Source of the DNA: Bradyrhizobium sp. SZCCT0148
GTDB taxonomy: Bacteria > Pseudomonadota > Alphaproteobacteria > Rhizobiales > Xanthobacteraceae
Assembly: GCF_018129985.1 (NCBI RefSeq)
Contig: NZ_JAFCKT010000021.1
Location: forward strand, 1-62,517
Direction of reading: 5' to 3'
Length of the DNA: 62,517 bases
Of this stretch, positions 8,522-16,995 are shown piece after piece. The notes under the pieces were generated by a model. The model was not told the DNA's origin, did no database searches, and saw only the letters and a list, made by a program, of their open reading frames with translations. A program made the position numbers and the translations under genes. The stretch's first letter is position 1. Every line of letters starts with the position of its first letter.

Positions 8522-9604
8522 ATGCACGGACTGCTGCCAGCGCTGAAGCGCGGGTTCAAGAGATGGATCGGCTGGCGACGGCTTGGAGTCGCCGCGAGCA
8601 TCTTCATCATCGCCTTCGCGATCACCTCGCTGGTGCGAACCCTCAAGGGCATCGATACCGGGGTCATCCTGACCGCGTTGACCGAGATACCCCGCGGGAG
8701 CATCGGGCTGGCGGCGATCTGCGTGTTCTTCGCGTTCTGTACGCTGACCTTCTACGATTTTTTTGCACTGCGAACGATCGGCAAGAAGCACGTGCCGTAC
8801 CGCATTGCGGCGCTCTCCAGCTTCACGTCCTATTCGATCGGCCACAACATCGGTGCCACGGTCTTTACCGGGGGCGCGATCCGCTTCCGGATTTATTCGG
8901 ACTATGGGCTGAACGCGATCGACGTTGCCAAGATCTGCTTCCTGTCGGGCCTGACCTTCTGGCTCGGTAACATCTTCGTGCTGTCGATCGGCATGGCGAT
9001 CCATCCGGATGCGGCCTCCTCGATGGATCAACTCCCCTCCTCGATCAACCGGCTGATCGCGCTTGGCGGGCTTGCCTCGATCGGCGCCTATCTGGTCTGG
9101 CTCACGATGGGCGAGAAGCGGCGCGAGCTTGGCCAAAAGGGTTGGAAGGTGGTGTTGCCGTCGGCACCGCTGACGCTGGTCCAGATCTTGATCGGGGTCG
9201 TCGATCTCGGCTTCTGCGCCACGGCGATGTACCTGCTGATGCCGGCGAACCCGCCGATCGACTTCATGTCGCTGGCCGTGGTGTTCATCCTGGCGACACT
9301 GCTCGGCTTCGCCAGCCACGCCCCCGGCTCTATCGGTGTGTTCGATGCCGCCATGCTGCTGGCCCTGCCCGAATTCGGCCGCGAGCAGCTCCTGGCGACG
9401 CTGCTGGTGTTCCGCATCCTCTATTTCGTGATCCCGTTCGGCCTCGCCATTTCCGTCATGGGGACGCGCGAACTCTGGATGAACGTGGTCGAGCCCTGGC
9501 AGGAGCGAAGGCGGCTGGCGGAGGCCTGCGCGCAGGCCAATCTGCCAAAGCAGGTGGCGACGATGGAGCGCGAGCGGGCACTCCGGCAGGCCAACAAACG
9601 GTAG
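8522..9604 (+). CDS. YbhN/LPG-synthase-transmembrane-like membrane protein
   Basis: Protein of 360 residues with about eight hydrophobic helices, resembling the lysylphosphatidylglycerol synthase transmembrane (UPF0104/YbhN) family. Family-like features are SYSIGHNIGATVFTGGAIRFR near residue 107 and ASHAPGSIGVFDAAML near residue 265, matching the conserved P-G-x-x-G-V-x-E/D region. There is no C-terminal synthase domain, so it is a transport or flippase-like module rather than a full MprF. The C-terminus ends in a charged tail. The GGGAGG site supports the start. A second, divergent member of the family is at 58324-59283. Confidence 0.8.
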   Translation: MHGLLPALKRGFKRWIGWRRLGVAASIFIIAFAITSLVRTLKGIDTGVILTALTEIPRGSIGLAAICVFFAFCTLTFYDFFALRTIGKKHVPYRIAALSSFTSYSIGHNIGATVFTGGAIRFRIYSDYGLNAIDVAKICFLSGLTFWLGNIFVLSIGMAIHPDAASSMDQLPSSINRLIALGGLASIGAYLVWLTMGEKRRELGQKGWKVVLPSAPLTLVQILIGVVDLGFCATAMYLLMPANPPIDFMSLAVVFILATLLGFASHAPGSIGVFDAAMLLALPEFGREQLLATLLVFRILYFVIPFGLAISVMGTRELWMNVVEPWQERRRLAEACAQANLPKQVATMERERALRQANKR

Positions 9605-9690
9605 GTCACGGTCCGAATCCGGAGGGGTTGCGGGCGGCAGAGCAATGCTCTCTTATTTCCGCCTCAACTTTGCCGTTGAAGACGAGGGTC

Positions 9691-11640
9691 ATGATCCCTT
9701 CATTTCTTCGCACCCTCTCCGCAGGCGCCCTGTTGCTTACCGGGATACTGATTGCCATGCCGCCGGAGCGCGCCAGCGCTCAGGATGGCGCCCTGCAGAT
9801 CAATTGGGAGGTGCGCAACCGCTTCCGGCTGTTCCGCGAGGAGCGCGACTTCCTGCTCCATGTCGAGAACGCCCGCAACCGCAGCATCCTGGCCACCGAG
9901 CAATCGCTTGAGCTCCAGAGCGAGGGCCGCGGCTGGGCCCGCAACATGGTCAACCGGCTCTGCATCGACCTGCAGGGCCGGGTCAACCAGCCATGCACCC
10001 GTGATAATACCAAGGAAAACTACCTGACCCCGATCGACCATCCCGTCACCGTGCGCCTCACCGGAGCGGTGCCGGTCGGCGCCACCTGTGCATGGTCGTT
10101 CGACGACGGCGACGGGCCTCAGCAATCGACCTTCGACTGCGCCGAGCCGATCAATCTGCGCGTCCGCTACGGCAAGCAGACAGTCGCGACGGTCGACGTC
10201 TCTTCCGGCTCGGATCCGACCCAGCGCGTCCAGACCGAGATCCAGGTCCGCGACATCTTCGTCGCCGGCCTCGGGGACAGCATCGCCTCCGGCGAAGGCA
10301 ATCCGGACCGGCCGCTGGCGCTGTCGGACGAGGGCTTTTGCTTCCGCTCCTATCTCGGCACCGCCGGCGCGCAGTACTACCGGCCGAGCCGCCATGGCTT
10401 CAAGGGCGGCCGTGCCTGCGAGGCGCCGGATACGCTCGCCAACTGGCAGCGCTACAGCGCGCTCTGGTTTAACTCGCCGTGCCACCGCTCGCTCTACAGC
10501 TACCAGACCCGCACCGCGCTGGCGCTCGCGGTGCGCTACACCCACATCGCCGTGACTTATCTCCCGCTCGCCTGCACCGGTGCCAGCATCGGCGACGGCC
10601 TGCTCGGCTCGCAGCGGGCCCGCGAATGCCCGCCCGGCAAGACCGGTGTCTGCAACACCAGCGTGAACGCGCAAGTCGCCGAGTTGCGCGAGGCGCTCAC
10701 CGCAGCAAAAAAGCGCCAGCCGGACCGCACGCTCGACCTCGTCCTGCTGTCGGTCGGCGCCAACGACGTCTATTTCTCCGGTCTCGTCGCCGACGTGATC
10801 GTCGAGACCGCGACCGAGCGCGCGCTGTTCCGCCGCTCCGGCGTGATGGCAACCGTCGACGATTCCCGCGACGTGCTGGCGCGCGAACTGCCGCAGAATT
10901 TCGCAAAGCTGCGCGAGGCGCTCAAGCCACTGGTCGGCGGCGACCTCTCGCACGTCGTCTATGTCTCCTACGCCAACCCCGCGCTCGCCGAGGGCGGCGT
11001 GCCCTGCCGCGGCGGCAAGGCCGGCTTCGACATCCATCCGGCGTTCAACGCCGATCCGCAGCGTCTGGCGCGCGTCTCGACCTTCGTCGACACCGAGTTC
11101 CTGCCGCAACTGAAGGGGCTCGCCACCTGCACCCGCGGCGCGCTGTGCCGCGATCCCGAAGCCGACCGCATGACCTTCGTCGACGCGCACCAGGCTGCGT
11201 TCGCCGATCACGGCTTCTGCGCCCATTCGGGCAACGACCCCGAATTCGACCGCAGCTGCTTTGCCGAGAACGGCCAGAGCTTCAACCCCGACATCGTGAG
11301 CGCGGCGAGCCAGCCGATGCTGTGCGGCCGCGGCGCCTCGGAATATCGCGCCTATCTGCCCCGCGCGCGCTGGATCCGCGATGCCAATGACAGCTATTTC
11401 GCCGCGATGACCTATCCGCAAGGATTGCCGGCAGCGAGCCAGCCGACCGACATTCATGACGCGACCTGGGGCGTGCTCTCCGCCGTCTACGGCGGCGCGG
11501 TGCATCCGAGCGCGGAGGGGCATGCGGCGATGGCGGATGCGGCGCTGCCGGCAGCAAGCACGGTGCTCGGGCTCAATGCGGTGCCGCCGGGCGTTACGCG
11601 CAGCCTGCTCGCGCCGCTGCTGGGCGGCGCGCAGCAATAG
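9691..11640 (+). CDS. Secreted SGNH/GDSL-like hydrolase
   Basis: Protein of 649 residues with a Sec signal peptide (hydrophobic core about 10-23, likely cleavage after ASA near residue 30). An N-terminal beta-rich domain (about 35-185) precedes an SGNH hydrolase core: GDSIASGEG near residue 195 is block I with the nucleophilic Ser, GANDVYF near 356 supplies the block III Asn, and VHPSAEGH near 604-611 the block V His. Many paired Cys suggest disulfides in the periplasm or outside the cell. The substrate is unknown; esters of polysaccharide or lipid are typical. It follows the YbhN-like gene by 86 nt and may share a transcript. An apparent much longer frame upstream is out of phase with the YbhN-like gene and is not real. 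Confidence 0.85.
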   Translation: MIPSFLRTLSAGALLLTGILIAMPPERASAQDGALQINWEVRNRFRLFREERDFLLHVENARNRSILATEQSLELQSEGRGWARNMVNRLCIDLQGRVNQPCTRDNTKENYLTPIDHPVTVRLTGAVPVGATCAWSFDDGDGPQQSTFDCAEPINLRVRYGKQTVATVDVSSGSDPTQRVQTEIQVRDIFVAGLGDSIASGEGNPDRPLALSDEGFCFRSYLGTAGAQYYRPSRHGFKGGRACEAPDTLANWQRYSALWFNSPCHRSLYSYQTRTALALAVRYTHIAVTYLPLACTGASIGDGLLGSQRARECPPGKTGVCNTSVNAQVAELREALTAAKKRQPDRTLDLVLLSVGANDVYFSGLVADVIVETATERALFRRSGVMATVDDSRDVLARELPQNFAKLREALKPLVGGDLSHVVYVSYANPALAEGGVPCRGGKAGFDIHPAFNADPQRLARVSTFVDTEFLPQLKGLATCTRGALCRDPEADRMTFVDAHQAAFADHGFCAHSGNDPEFDRSCFAENGQSFNPDIVSAASQPMLCGRGASEYRAYLPRARWIRDANDSYFAAMTYPQGLPAASQPTDIHDATWGVLSAVYGGAVHPSAEGHAAMADAALPAASTVLGLNAVPPGVTRSLLAPLLGGAQQ

Positions 11641-11784
11641 CGGGGACGACGGTATCGTCGCGCGGGCAACTTCCCGCATCTCGGTTTGCTCCCTGCGGGT
11701 ATGCGGCACCCGCAATCGCGGATTTGCATCCCCCACCATCGCTCCATCAATCCAAAAACGGCATCGATCAATGCTGCCTTGAAC

Positions 11785-11935
11785 TTGGACACCTCGCCGC
11801 GCGGACCTCTACGACTCGCCTTGGTGGGTCGTCTGCAAGATCGAGCGGGTGACGCTCAAACGTTCCTCCTGAGGGCTCCCGATGGGAGCTGACCAGGCAA
11901 CTCAACGGCGGCCCCAAAGCCGCCGTCTTTGTTTT
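11785..11935 (+). ncRNA. Candidate small RNA: hairpin series ending in a terminator
   Basis: Four hairpins follow one another: 11811-11817/11826-11832 (7 bp, one G-U), 11843-11847/11853-11857 (GAGCG/CGCTC), 11875-11880/11884-11889 (GCTCCC/GGGAGC with a 3-nt loop), and the terminator stem 11905-11926. Start and length are not known. The upstream gene ends 145 nt earlier, so this may be its long 3' UTR or an independent RNA. A 29-codon frame that ends at 11870 reads protein-like (DLYDSPWWVVCKIERVTL) but has no start codon. Confidence 0.4.
11905..11935 (+). terminator. Rho-independent terminator
   Basis: Perfect 8-bp stem ACGGCGGC (11905-11912) with GCCGCCGT (11919-11926), loop CCCAAA, then CTTTGTTTT. 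It ends the hairpin-rich stretch and separates it from the LysR gene. Confidence 0.85.
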
Positions 11936-11994
11936 GGGGATGATCGATGCTAGAAGTACCGGGGAAACGCCTTATCCATTTAAGGCATGTATCG

Positions 11995-12900
11995 ATGTTC
12001 GACCTCAACCAACTCCGCTGTTTCGTCACGGTGGCGGAGGAATTGCATTTCGGCCGCGCCGCGACGCGGCTGAACATGACCCAGCCGCCACTGTCACGGC
12101 AGATCCAGGTGCTCGAACACATCATCGATGCGCCCTTGCTGGAGCGTACCAGCCGCTCGGTGCGCCTGACGCCGGCTGGGCGCAGCTTCCTGCCGGAGGC
12201 ACGGCGCATCCTCAAGCTTGCCGAGAGCGCCTCGCAGGTCGCCCGGCGCATCGCGCTCGGCAAGACCGGCTCGCTGAAGATCGGCTTCACCGCGGCCGCG
12301 GCTTACGGCTTCCTGCCCGAACTCGTCGCCGCCTGCCGCGCCAAGCTGCCGGAGGTGGATTTTTCGTTGAAGGAGATGGTGTCGGGCGACCAGTTCGAGG
12401 CGCTGACCTCGGGCCAGATCGACGCCGGTCTGCTCAGGCCGCCGATCGCGCGGCCCGAACTCACCAGCCGCCGCGTCGTGGCCGAGCCCCTGCTCGCCGC
12501 GATTCCGAAGAAGCACCCGCTGGCGAATGCCGACAGCATCACCATCAAGGATTTCGACGACCAGCCCTTCGTGATGTACTCGCCCTATGAGAGCCGCTAC
12601 TTCCACGATCTGCTGGTGGCGCTGTTCACCCGCGCCGACGTGCTGCCGCGCTATGTCCAGCATCTCAGCCAGATCCATTCGATCCTCGCCATGGTGCGTG
12701 CCGGCCTCGGCCTTGCCATCGTGCCGGCGGCGGCAGCAAGCCTGAAGATTTCCGACGTTCGCCTGCGCCCGCTGAAGCTGCGCACGCGCGTTCCCGTCGA
12801 GTTGTTCATGGTCTGGCGCCGCGACGACGAGAATCCGCTGCTGTCGGCGCTGGTCAGGATCGCCGGCGAGCTGGCCTCGGCGGAGCCAACGGAAGATTGA
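11995..12900 (+). CDS. LysR-family regulator, likely of aldarate catabolism
   Basis: Protein of 301 residues: an N-terminal winged helix-turn-helix (about residues 1-60, with FGRAATRLNMTQPPLSRQIQ) and a LysR substrate-binding domain (about 90-290). The ATG at 11995 begins the standard LysR N-terminus; an upstream ATG at 11947 would add 16 atypical residues. It is the first gene of a same-strand cluster that degrades glucarate and galactarate, so it probably senses an aldarate or a pathway intermediate. It is co-directional with its likely targets, not divergent as is usual for LysR. Confidence 0.88.
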   Translation: MFDLNQLRCFVTVAEELHFGRAATRLNMTQPPLSRQIQVLEHIIDAPLLERTSRSVRLTPAGRSFLPEARRILKLAESASQVARRIALGKTGSLKIGFTAAAAYGFLPELVAACRAKLPEVDFSLKEMVSGDQFEALTSGQIDAGLLRPPIARPELTSRRVVAEPLLAAIPKKHPLANADSITIKDFDDQPFVMYSPYESRYFHDLLVALFTRADVLPRYVQHLSQIHSILAMVRAGLGLAIVPAAAASLKISDVRLRPLKLRTRVPVELFMVWRRDDENPLLSALVRIAGELASAEPTED

Positions 12901-13028
12901 TGCTGATTTCGCATCGGTCGATATAGGGTTTGGCTTGGACCCGCATCGAACGGTCTCCTAAACCACGGCGCATGGACGCGCAGATGACGGTGACGTCCTC
13001 CCCAACACGCAATGACGGAGCAGCGCGC

Positions 13029-13973
13029 GTGAGCAAGATGACCCCGCAGGAAATGGCCCGGAAGATCGGGTCGGGCCTTCTGTCTTTCCCCGTCACGCCC
13101 TTCAAGGCGGATTACTCGTTCGACGAGGCGACTTACCGCGCCAACATGGACTGGCTGTGCGGCTATGACGTCGCCGGCCTGTTCGCCGCCGGCGGCACCG
13201 GCGAGTTCTTCTCGCTGACGCCGACCGAGGTCCCTGAAGTCGTCAGGATCGCGGTGGACGAGACCAAGGGCCGCGTACCCGTGCTCGCCGGCACCGGCTA
13301 CGGCACCGCGATCGCCCGCGAGATCGCTGTTGGTGCCGAGAAGGCCGGCGCCGACGGCCTGCTGCTGCTGCCGCCCTATCTCACCCACGCCGAGCAGGAC
13401 GGCCTTGCCGCTCATGTCGAGGCGGTCTGCGCCGCCGTGAAGATCGGCGTCATCGTCTACAACCGCGACAACGCGATCCTGCAGCCCGACACGCTGGCGC
13501 GGCTCGGCGAGCGCTGCCCGAACCTCGTCGGCTACAAGGACGGCATCGGCGACATCGAGCTGATGACCCGCGTCTACACCAAGCTCGGCGATCGCCTGAC
13601 CTATATCGGCGGCCTGCCGACCGCCGAGACCTTCGCGCTGCCCTATCTCGACATGGGCGTGACGACCTATTCCTCGGCCGTGTTCAACTTCGTTCCGGAA
13701 TTCGCCACCAACTTCTATGCCGCTGTGCGCAAGCGCGACCATGCCACGATCCAGGCGGGGCTGAAGGACTTCATCCTGCCGCTGATCGCGATCCGCAACC
13801 GCAAGAAGGGCTATGCCGTCTCGATCATCAAGGCCGGCATGAAGGTGATCGGCCGCGATTCCGGCCCGGTCCGCCCGCCGCTCACCGACCTCACCGAGCA
13901 GGAGATCGCGGAGGTGACCGCGCTGGTGAAGAATCTGCCCGCCATCCGATCGACACAACAAGCGGCAGAATAA
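13029..13973 (+). CDS. kdgD: 5-dehydro-4-deoxyglucarate dehydratase (decarboxylating)
   Basis: Protein of 314 residues in the DHDPS/aldolase TIM-barrel superfamily. It converts 5-keto-4-deoxy-D-glucarate to 2-oxoglutarate semialdehyde plus CO2 and water. Family markers are LLSFPVTPF near residue 15, AAGGTGEFFSLT near residue 53 and the Schiff-base Lys in LVGYKDGIGD near residue 164. The GTG at 13029 is preferred: GGAG at 13017-13020 has ideal spacing and MSKMTPQEMA is a normal start for the family; earlier ATGs lack a ribosome site. It is followed 25 nt later by gudD, and together with the next two genes forms the non-phosphorylative aldarate route. Confidence 0.93.
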   Translation: MSKMTPQEMARKIGSGLLSFPVTPFKADYSFDEATYRANMDWLCGYDVAGLFAAGGTGEFFSLTPTEVPEVVRIAVDETKGRVPVLAGTGYGTAIAREIAVGAEKAGADGLLLLPPYLTHAEQDGLAAHVEAVCAAVKIGVIVYNRDNAILQPDTLARLGERCPNLVGYKDGIGDIELMTRVYTKLGDRLTYIGGLPTAETFALPYLDMGVTTYSSAVFNFVPEFATNFYAAVRKRDHATIQAGLKDFILPLIAIRNRKKGYAVSIIKAGMKVIGRDSGPVRPPLTDLTEQEIAEVTALVKNLPAIRSTQQAAE

Positions 13974-13998
13974 GGACGACACCAGCGAGGAGCGAACG

Positions 13999-15342
13999 AT
14001 GGCCCTGACCGAGATTTCCGGCGCACCCGTCGTCACCGCGATGCAGGTGATCCCGGTCGCGGGCCGCGACAGCATGCTCCTCAACCTCAGTGGCGCGCAC
14101 GCGCCGTTCTTCACCCGCAACATCGTCATCCTCACCGACAATGCCGGCCACACCGGCGTCGGCGAGGTGCCGGGCGGGCAGAATATCTTGCAGACGCTAC
14201 AGGACGCCAGGGATCTTGTGATCGGCAAGACCGTCGGCGCGATGAACAACATCCTCGCCGATATCCGCACCGCGTTCGCCGACCGCGATGCCGGCGGCCG
14301 CGGCAAGCAGACATTTGACCTCCGCGTGATGATCCACGCGGTCACGGCGGTCGAGTCGGCTCTCCTCGATCTGCTCGGCCAGCATCTCAACCTGCCCGTA
14401 GCCGCGCTGCTCGGCGAGGGTCAGCAGCGCAACAGCGTCGAGACGCTCGGCTATCTCTTCTTCGTCGGTGACCGCCGCAAGAGCAAGCTGAACTACGTCA
14501 GCGGCGAGACCGGCAAACCCGAATGGTTCAACCTCCGCCACCAGGAGGCGATGACGCCGGAGACCGTGGTGCGGCTCGCGGAAGCCACCCACGACCACTA
14601 CGGCTTCGCCGATTTCAAGCTGAAGGGCGGCGTGCTGCGTGGCGAGCAGGAGATCGAGGCCGTCACCGCGATCGCACAGCGTTTTCCGGACGCGCGCGTG
14701 ACGCTCGACCCCAACGGCGCCTGGTCGCTCGACGAGGCGATCAGCCTCTGCAAGGACATGCACGGCATCCTCGCCTATGCCGAGGACCCCTGCGGCGCCG
14801 AGGCCGGCTTCTCCGGCCGCGAGATCATGGCCGAGTTCCGCCGCGCCACTGGGCTGCCGACCGCGACCAACATGATCGCGACCGACTGGCGCCAGCTCAC
14901 CCACGCTCTGCGGCTCGGCGCGGTGGACATTCCGCTCGCCGATCCCCATTTCTGGACCATGCAGGGCTCGGTGCGGGTGGCCCAGACCTGCCGTGACAAC
15001 GGCCTGACCTGGGGCTCGCACTCCAACAACCATTTCGACATTTCGCTGGCCATGTTCACCCATGTCGGCGCCGCCGCCCCCGGCAAGGTTACCGCGATCG
15101 ACACCCACTGGATCTGGCAGGACGGCCAGGCCCTCACCAGGGAGCCGCTTCAGATCAAGGGCGGCAAGATTGCCGTCCCTGATAGCCCGGGCCTGGGTAT
15201 CGAAATCGACAGGGCCGCCATCGACGCGGCGCATGACCTCTACAAGCAGCATGGACTCGGTGCCCGCGATGACGCTATTGCCATGCAGGACCTGATCCCG
15301 GGCTGGACCTTCGACGACAAGCGTCCCTGCCTCGTGCGTTAA
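13999..15342 (+). CDS. gudD: Glucarate dehydratase
   Basis: Protein of 447 residues of the enolase superfamily, glucarate dehydratase subgroup. It removes water from D-glucarate (and usually L-idarate) to give 5-keto-4-deoxyglucarate, the KdgD substrate. Seen in the sequence: the catalytic K-x-K pair in FADFKLKGG, metal ligands in LDPNGAW and AYAEDPCG, the ATNMIATDW segment, and the catalytic His in SHSNNHFDIS. Length matches the family. It lies between kdgD and the semialdehyde dehydrogenase gene, clearly one functional set. Confidence 0.95.
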   Translation: MALTEISGAPVVTAMQVIPVAGRDSMLLNLSGAHAPFFTRNIVILTDNAGHTGVGEVPGGQNILQTLQDARDLVIGKTVGAMNNILADIRTAFADRDAGGRGKQTFDLRVMIHAVTAVESALLDLLGQHLNLPVAALLGEGQQRNSVETLGYLFFVGDRRKSKLNYVSGETGKPEWFNLRHQEAMTPETVVRLAEATHDHYGFADFKLKGGVLRGEQEIEAVTAIAQRFPDARVTLDPNGAWSLDEAISLCKDMHGILAYAEDPCGAEAGFSGREIMAEFRRATGLPTATNMIATDWRQLTHALRLGAVDIPLADPHFWTMQGSVRVAQTCRDNGLTWGSHSNNHFDISLAMFTHVGAAAPGKVTAIDTHWIWQDGQALTREPLQIKGGKIAVPDSPGLGIEIDRAAIDAAHDLYKQHGLGARDDAIAMQDLIPGWTFDDKRPCLVR

Positions 15343-15423
15343 AATACTTCAGGCGTGATCCCGGAAAATTGGACAGCGGTTTTCCGATAGGGATATGCCC
15401 CTTGAATGACTCGGAGGAAAATG

Positions 15424-16872
15424 ATGACTGCGATCCTGAAGAACTTCATCGGCGGCGAATGGGTCGACGGCTCCGGCGTCACCAGGAACATCAACCCTTC
15501 CAACACCAACGACGTCGTCGGCGAATACGCCAAGGCCGACAAGGCGCAGACCGAGAAGGCGATCGCCGCCGCCAAGGCCGCCTTCCCGGCCTGGGCGCAG
15601 TCGACCCCGCAGGTGCGCTACGACGCGCTGAACAAGATCTCGCTCGAAATCCTCGCCCGCAAGGAAGAACTCGGCCGCCTGCTCGCCCGCGAGGAAGGCA
15701 AGACGCTGCCGGAGGGCGTCGGCGAGGTCGCGCGCGCCGGCCAGATCTTCGCGTTCTTCGCCGGCGAGGCGCTGCGGCTGATCGGCGAAAAGGGCGCCTC
15801 GGTGCGTCCCGGTCTCGACGTCGAGCTCACCCGTGAGCCGATGGGCGTCGTCGGCATGATCACACCTTGGAATTTCCCGATCGCGATCCCGGCCTGGAAG
15901 ATCGCGCCCGCGCTCTGCTACGGCAACACCGTGGTGTTCAAGCCGGCCGAGTTGGTGCCGGGCTGCGCGCATGCGCTCTCCGAGATCATTGCAAAGTCCG
16001 GCATTCCGGCCGGCGTCTTCAACCTCGTGGTCGGCTCCGGCTCGGTGGTCGGCCAGACCCTGCTCGAGCATCCGGATGTGGCTGCAATCTCCTTCACCGG
16101 CTCGGTGCAGACCGGCCGCAAGATCGCGCAGGCCTGCGTGCTCTCGAACCCGATGAAGAAATTCCAGCTGGAGATGGGCGGCAAGAATCCGCTGGTCGTG
16201 CTCGACGACGCCGACCTGAAGACCGCCGTCGAGGTCGCCGTCAACGGCGCCTATTTCTCGACCGGCCAGCGCTGCACCGCGTCGTCCCGCCTCATCGTCA
16301 CCGAAGGCATCCACGACCGCTTCGTCGCGGCGATGGCCGAGCGCCTGAACGGCCTGTCGGTCGACGACGCGCTCAAGGCCGGCGTGCATATCGGCCCGGT
16401 CGTGGACCAGAGCCAGCTCGACCAGGACCTGCGCTACATCAAGATCGGTCAGGACGAGGGCGCCAAGCTCGCCTTCGGCGGCGAGCTGCTCAAGCGCGAG
16501 ACGCCCGGCCACTACCTCCAGCCGGCGCTGTTCACCGAGGCCAACAACAACATGCGCATCGCGCGCGAGGAGATCTTCGGGCCCGTTGCCGCGGTCATCC
16601 GCGCCAAGAACTACGAGGAAGCGCTGGCGATCTCCAACGACACCGAGTTCGGCCTCGCCTCGGGCATTTGCACCACCAGCCTGAAATACGCCTCGCACTA
16701 CAAGCGCAACAGCGAGTCCGGCATGGTGATGGTCAATCTGCCGACCGCCGGCGTCGACTATCACGTGCCGTTCGGCGGCCGGAAGGGCTCGAGCTACGGC
16801 GCCCGCGAGCAGGGCTCCTACGCGCGCGAGTTCTACACCACGGTGAAGACGGCCTATACGTTCCCGGGCTAA
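15424..16872 (+). CDS. 2-oxoglutarate semialdehyde dehydrogenase (ALDH family)
   Basis: Protein of 482 residues of the aldehyde dehydrogenase superfamily. The PWNFPIAIPAWK segment, the NAD-binding SFTGSVQTGR, the general base Glu in LEMGGKNPLVV and the nucleophilic Cys in FSTGQRCTASSR are all present. In this context it should oxidise 2-oxoglutarate semialdehyde from KdgD to 2-oxoglutarate, feeding the TCA cycle. Two adjacent ATGs occur; 15424 is taken because GGAGG (15413-15417) would be too close to 15421. It is 81 nt after gudD and before garD, separated from the latter by a palindromic repeat. Confidence 0.92.
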   Translation: MTAILKNFIGGEWVDGSGVTRNINPSNTNDVVGEYAKADKAQTEKAIAAAKAAFPAWAQSTPQVRYDALNKISLEILARKEELGRLLAREEGKTLPEGVGEVARAGQIFAFFAGEALRLIGEKGASVRPGLDVELTREPMGVVGMITPWNFPIAIPAWKIAPALCYGNTVVFKPAELVPGCAHALSEIIAKSGIPAGVFNLVVGSGSVVGQTLLEHPDVAAISFTGSVQTGRKIAQACVLSNPMKKFQLEMGGKNPLVVLDDADLKTAVEVAVNGAYFSTGQRCTASSRLIVTEGIHDRFVAAMAERLNGLSVDDALKAGVHIGPVVDQSQLDQDLRYIKIGQDEGAKLAFGGELLKRETPGHYLQPALFTEANNNMRIAREEIFGPVAAVIRAKNYEEALAISNDTEFGLASGICTTSLKYASHYKRNSESGMVMVNLPTAGVDYHVPFGGRKGSSYGAREQGSYAREFYTTVKTAYTFPG

Positions 16873-16887
16873 GCGCGGGGAAGATAT

Positions 16888-16976
16888 CGTAGGGTGGGCA
16901 AAGCGAAGCGTGCCCGCCGGTGACGTTCGGTATGAAGCATGGTGGGCACGGCGCGTTGCGCCCTGCCCACCCTACG
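16888..16976. repeat. Palindromic intergenic repeat
   Basis: Outer arms CGTAGGGTGGGCA (16888-16900) and TGCCCACCCTACG (16964-16976) are perfect inverted copies, with a nested GTGCCCGCC / GGTGGGCAC pair inside. This wording resembles a repeat common between Bradyrhizobium genes (recollection). It sits between the aldehyde dehydrogenase gene and garD and could fold in the mRNA and tune downstream expression. Confidence 0.75.
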
Positions 16977-16995
16977 GCTTCGGAGGCAAGCGCAG

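Noticed and set aside
9142..9690. An N-terminal extension of the SGNH hydrolase running back into the YbhN-like gene
   Set aside because: The extension is a shadow of the upstream gene in another phase; the ATG at 9691 starts a proper signal peptide.
11784..11870. A short protein-like frame (DLYDSPWWVVCKIERVTL region)
   Set aside because: It has no ATG, GTG or TTG at a usable place and begins right after a stop codon; kept only as an alternative reading of the RNA candidate.
12651..14390. A 579-codon minus-strand frame opposite kdgD, and similar ones opposite garD, the SGNH hydrolase and the CoxL-like gene
   Set aside because: All are out-of-phase shadows of clearly recognised enzymes, with unnatural composition.
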